10,320 nt of DNA from Funneliformis mosseae. Taxonomy: Eukaryota > Glomeromycota > Glomeromycetes > Glomerales > Glomeraceae. Every line of letters begins with the position of its first letter. The stretch's first letter is position 1. The stretch lies in contig CAJVPP010004005.1 of NCBI GenBank assembly GCA_910592005.1, positions 1 through 10,320 of the forward strand, given 5' to 3'. The translations under genes were made by a program, and so were the position numbers. The notes below the pieces were generated by a model. The model was not told the origin of the DNA. It made no database searches and saw only the letters and a list, made by a program, of their open reading frames with translations. Below are positions 8,346-10,320 of the stretch, piece after piece.

Positions 8346-8805
8346 GTGAGTCAGTTATTTTCACGTAATTTTTCTTTGGGGTTTATTTTAATTCGATCTC
8401 TTCAGCCGCAGTGTTAGAATAGAATATTTTAGATTATATTTAGCTATAAGAAACAAAATATTTAAATGATGTTGATTTTATTTTCCTGTGATATAATTTT
8501 TTTTCTTCTTATTTTAAGTTACGATTTTTTTTGATTTTTTTTTTTGGTTCTTTCTTTATTTTTTTAATATTCTTTTCTTTATCTTTCTTTTTTTTAGGCG
8601 ATTTCTTTCAAGTTAGACTACTTTGATAAGATTTTTTAAATTGTTATTGTGTTTCGGATTCAATTGTTATAGAATATTTTTATCTGAACTCACTTCGCAA
8701 GGATAAGGTAAAGTTTTTTCTTTTTCTTCTTTATTTGCTTGTAGCAATCAAAAAAAATTTTTTTCAATTTAGGTTTATTCTCTTTTAGGTTCAGTTTTTA
8801 ACGAG
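8346..8805 (+). promoter_or_regulatory. T-rich leader with candidate 5' UTR splice sites
   Basis: The plus strand turns strongly T/pyrimidine-rich. Candidate donors are GTGAGT at 8346-8351 and GTAAAG at 8708-8713. Candidate acceptors are a T-run ending in AG at 8596-8597, ATTTAG ending at 8772 and CTTTTAG ending at 8788. An intron 8708-8788 (81 nt) or 8708-8772 (65 nt) would match the intron sizes seen in the kinase gene and leave a leader joining the ATG at 8806. This is inference from splice-like words only. Confidence 0.3.
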
Positions 8806-8916
8806 ATGAGTAAACTTCGTCCCCGATCATCCACTCCGTTAAAATGCGCAAAATATGAAGACAATTTAGAAAAAATTAATTTACGTTATCTTTTATTTCA
8901 TTTCAAAATCCTTTAA
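8806..8916 (+). CDS. Short open frame, possible first exon or relic
   Basis: The frame is 36 codons, beginning MSKLRPRSSTPLKCAKYEDN and ending HFKIL before TAA at 8914-8916. The first 20 residues have mixed, balanced codons that look coded, while the rest drifts into AT-rich sequence. It follows the T-rich leader and two acceptor-like AG sites. I see no strong donor inside it, so I cannot extend it into a larger gene. It could be the start of a truncated gene or a spurious frame. Confidence 0.3.
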   Translation: MSKLRPRSSTPLKCAKYEDNLEKINLRYLLFHFKIL

Positions 8917-9386
8917 AAATAAAGTTATTAATATTTAAAGAGCAACTATCAATTTAAATTCCAGAATGTTTAAACTTAAAAAGTTAAAAAAAAATCATGG
9001 TTAAAATTTATCCAACAATCATTAGTTCGTTAATTTTTATTTATTGATATCTTGGAAATTGAATCTTCAAATATTTTTCTTATCCAGTTAATGAATGGAA
9101 TATTCCCCAAAAATAATTTTTATAAATTTCTAATAAATTTTAAAGTTTTATATTTGAAATTTATTTAACCATCCCATCCATCCATCCATATTATCTTTTT
9201 TTAACAAATCCAAAATTTAGTAATTTGTTAATACTAGATTTATTTTATAAAATTCCGTATTATTTAAGAAATCCTCTTAAATATTACATAAGAAAATATG
9301 AAATGATAAAACATAACGATAATTTAAAAATCAAATAAAACAAAATCTATATAAATTAATATCCAACTGCTTAAATCATATTCATA
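8917..9386. other. AT-rich intergenic, with CCAT microsatellite
   Basis: No gene was seen. A CCATCCATCCAT run lies at about 9169-9189. The stretch separates the plus-strand frame at 8806 from the minus-strand kinase, so it would hold the 3' ends of both. Confidence 0.4.
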
Positions 9387-9525
9387 TTATGGAACTAAAT
9401 GTAACAAAAAAATTCAAATTTATTAGTATATACTGTTTTTATTTAATATCAAAATATAAATAAATTAAATAACTTACTACTTAAATCATCTGTAACTAGA
9501 GTACGATTTAATTCATCGGTTTGTC
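9387..9525 (-). other. Candidate hidden 3' exons of the kinase gene
   Basis: Downstream of the kinase stop, the minus strand encodes QTDELNRTLVTDDLS in a frame that joins the kinase exon if an intron at 9526-9586 (61 nt) is removed. That intron has donor GTTAAT (weak), an internal TACTAAT branch word and a tandem AAGTAG acceptor. The exon (9478-9525) ends at a strong GTAAGT donor (9477-9472). An 83-nt intron follows, with TACTAAT and an ACATTTAG acceptor at 9395. The last exon, 9394-9387, would end the protein ...DDLSIP with TAA at 9389-9387. If correct, the in-frame stop at 9582 lies within an intron. Confidence 0.4.
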
Positions 9526-10075
9526 CTACTTAAATATCATTATTATCATTAATAAATTAGTATATTTAAAACTATAATATATTAACTAGACATTACTGTA
9601 CCTTCGGCCGAAATATTCTTATTGCTTATTTCATTTACCATAGGAATTGAATCCTCATTACCTTCATTTTCTATTCCAAAACCCATTTTTTTAAATTCTT
9701 CTAATACTATTTTAATACTTGGTCTTTTCTCAGGTATTGAATCCCAACATTTTTCATAAAGTTCCTTATAATCGTCAGGGGTATCTTCTATAATATTTTC
9801 ACGATATCCATTAATAATTTTAATGCAAAGCAACTGTTGATCACTTCTGCTAATTAAATCCTTAAATGGTGGAACTCCGCTAGAAATTTCCCACATCAAT
9901 ACACCATAACTGTAAATATCTGAAGCTTTTTCATATTGAAAATTTAAATCTAAAAGTTTTTTTGGATCTACATGTGGAATTCTACCAAAATTGCCGATAT
10001 GAATAGTAGAATTTTGCATATTCATATTTTTGGAAATACCAAAATTTGTTATTTTAGCATTACCATCATGTATAA

Positions 10076-10191
10076 CTATATGGAAAATTGTTAAATTTCA
10101 ATAAACCCCCATTTATAGGAATAAGTCTCCTTTTGTGAAATTCACACCTAATTTTTGGTGAATTCCTCGATCATTCTTGGGTCGACTATAT
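10076..10191. mobile_element. 104-bp insertion with 6-bp target-site duplication
   Basis: CTATAT at 10076-10081 and again at 10186-10191 flanks 104 bp (10082-10185). On the coding strand, deleting the insert and one ATATAG restores HSKNIVIHDGNAKIT exactly, so the empty site is known. The insert has no obvious terminal inverted repeats. It holds a short inverted motif, AATTCAC ... GTGAATT, and the palindrome GTGAAATTCAC. It has no open frame. A short non-autonomous element, a truncated SINE-like copy or an introner-like insertion are all possible. Confidence 0.7.
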
Positions 10192-10201
10192 TCTTAGAAT
10201 G

Positions 10202-10262
10202 CTAAATTAAATAGATAATTTAAATTTAATAACTTTAATAAATAAACAAAGTTAATACTTAC
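10202..10262 (-). other. Kinase intron, 61 nt
   Basis: The donor is GTAAGT (10262-10257), an ATTAAC branch-like word follows close behind, and the acceptor is TTTAG (AG at 10203-10202). It sits in phase 0 exactly between the codons for HRDF and HSKN, so joining gives the expected HRDFHSKN catalytic loop. Family continuity across the junction makes this the best-supported intron in the window. Confidence 0.85.
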
Positions 10263-10320
10263 AAAATCTCTATGCAAAATATTTTCGTTATGTAAGTAAT
10301 TTAATCCTTCAGCAATTTGA

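Larger units (their letters stand above)
9582..10320 (-). pseudogene. C-terminal half of TKL-like protein kinase, 5' end off the window
   Basis: The protein begins beyond the right edge. The first exon piece (10320-10263) reads QIAEGLNYLHNENILHRDF, the catalytic loop with HRD intact. A 61-nt intron follows, and exon 2 resumes HSKNI. After a 104-bp insertion comes VIHDGNAKITNFGISKN, where the DFG motif is NFG (Asn codon 10046-10044). The activation segment GNFGRIPHVDPKKLLD, the F-helix SDIYSYGVLMWEISSG and the subdomain XI Arg (EKRPSIKIVLEEFKKMG) are all present. This is the kinase style expanded in Glomeromycotina, probably Ser/Thr or Tyr signalling, substrate unknown. The insertion brings a TAG at 10150-10148 and shifts the frame, so no full kinase can be read through. 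Losing the DFG aspartate, which binds Mg-ATP, also argues against activity. The uninterrupted part, 10025-9582, is 147 residues. The stop at 9584-9582 may instead be intronic. Confidence 0.85.

Noticed and set aside
1..10320. CRISPR arrays, bacterial operons, ribosome binding sites, riboswitches
   Set aside because: No regularly spaced repeats or prokaryotic gene organisation; splice signals and families indicate a fungal nuclear genome.

Overview
The window is very AT-rich eukaryotic DNA. It has short spliceosomal introns (GTAAGT donors, TACTAAT-like branch points, TTTAG acceptors), long homopolymer tracts and thinly spread, decaying multigene-family members. A leucine-rich F-box protein remnant sits together with the C-terminal half of a TKL-like protein kinase carrying the family phrases HRDFHSKN and SDIYSYGVLMWEISSG. 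That combination points to an arbuscular mycorrhizal fungus (Glomeromycotina, Rhizophagus-like). The organism assignment is inference from family style, not from a database match.

Layout, left to right. 1-480 is gene-free, repeat-like DNA with a small hairpin near 185-210. 495-562 is a near-perfect palindrome whose core (512-551) recurs in inverted orientation at 4045-4084 with 36 of 40 bases identical. 579-807 is an open frame of unusual composition, and 889-1331 is stop-riddled coding debris in the same frame. 1849-3376 (+) is an F-box gene remnant with a stop or damaged intron after 17 codons and at least five further frame changes or stops. It is bracketed by T(n)A(n) tracts at 1828-1847 and 3488-3514. 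4205-4435 (-) is a Thr/Pro-rich fragment ending in a hydrophobic GPI-signal-like tail. 5418-5663 (+) is a small Cys-rich protein with a possible IQ-like motif, possibly continued by a frameshifted tail to 5740. 5741-8340 holds no gene I can support. 8346-8805 is a T-rich stretch with plausible splice sites leading into a short open frame at 8806-8916 (+). 9387-10320 (-) is the 3' half of the kinase gene, cut by the window edge.

The most informative feature is in the kinase. Between HSKNI and VIHDGNAKIT, a 104-bp sequence lies between two exact copies of the hexamer CTATAT (ATATAG on the coding strand). Removing the insert and one hexamer restores the family reading frame, so this reads as a clean insertion with target-site duplication. 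The same gene has NFG in place of DFG. Its apparent stop at 9582 may lie inside a 61-nt intron, with further short exons down to 9387.

I see no operon or coordinated system. The window looks like a fast-turnover zone of expanded gene families (F-box, kinase, small Cys-rich proteins) littered with relics and short repeats.
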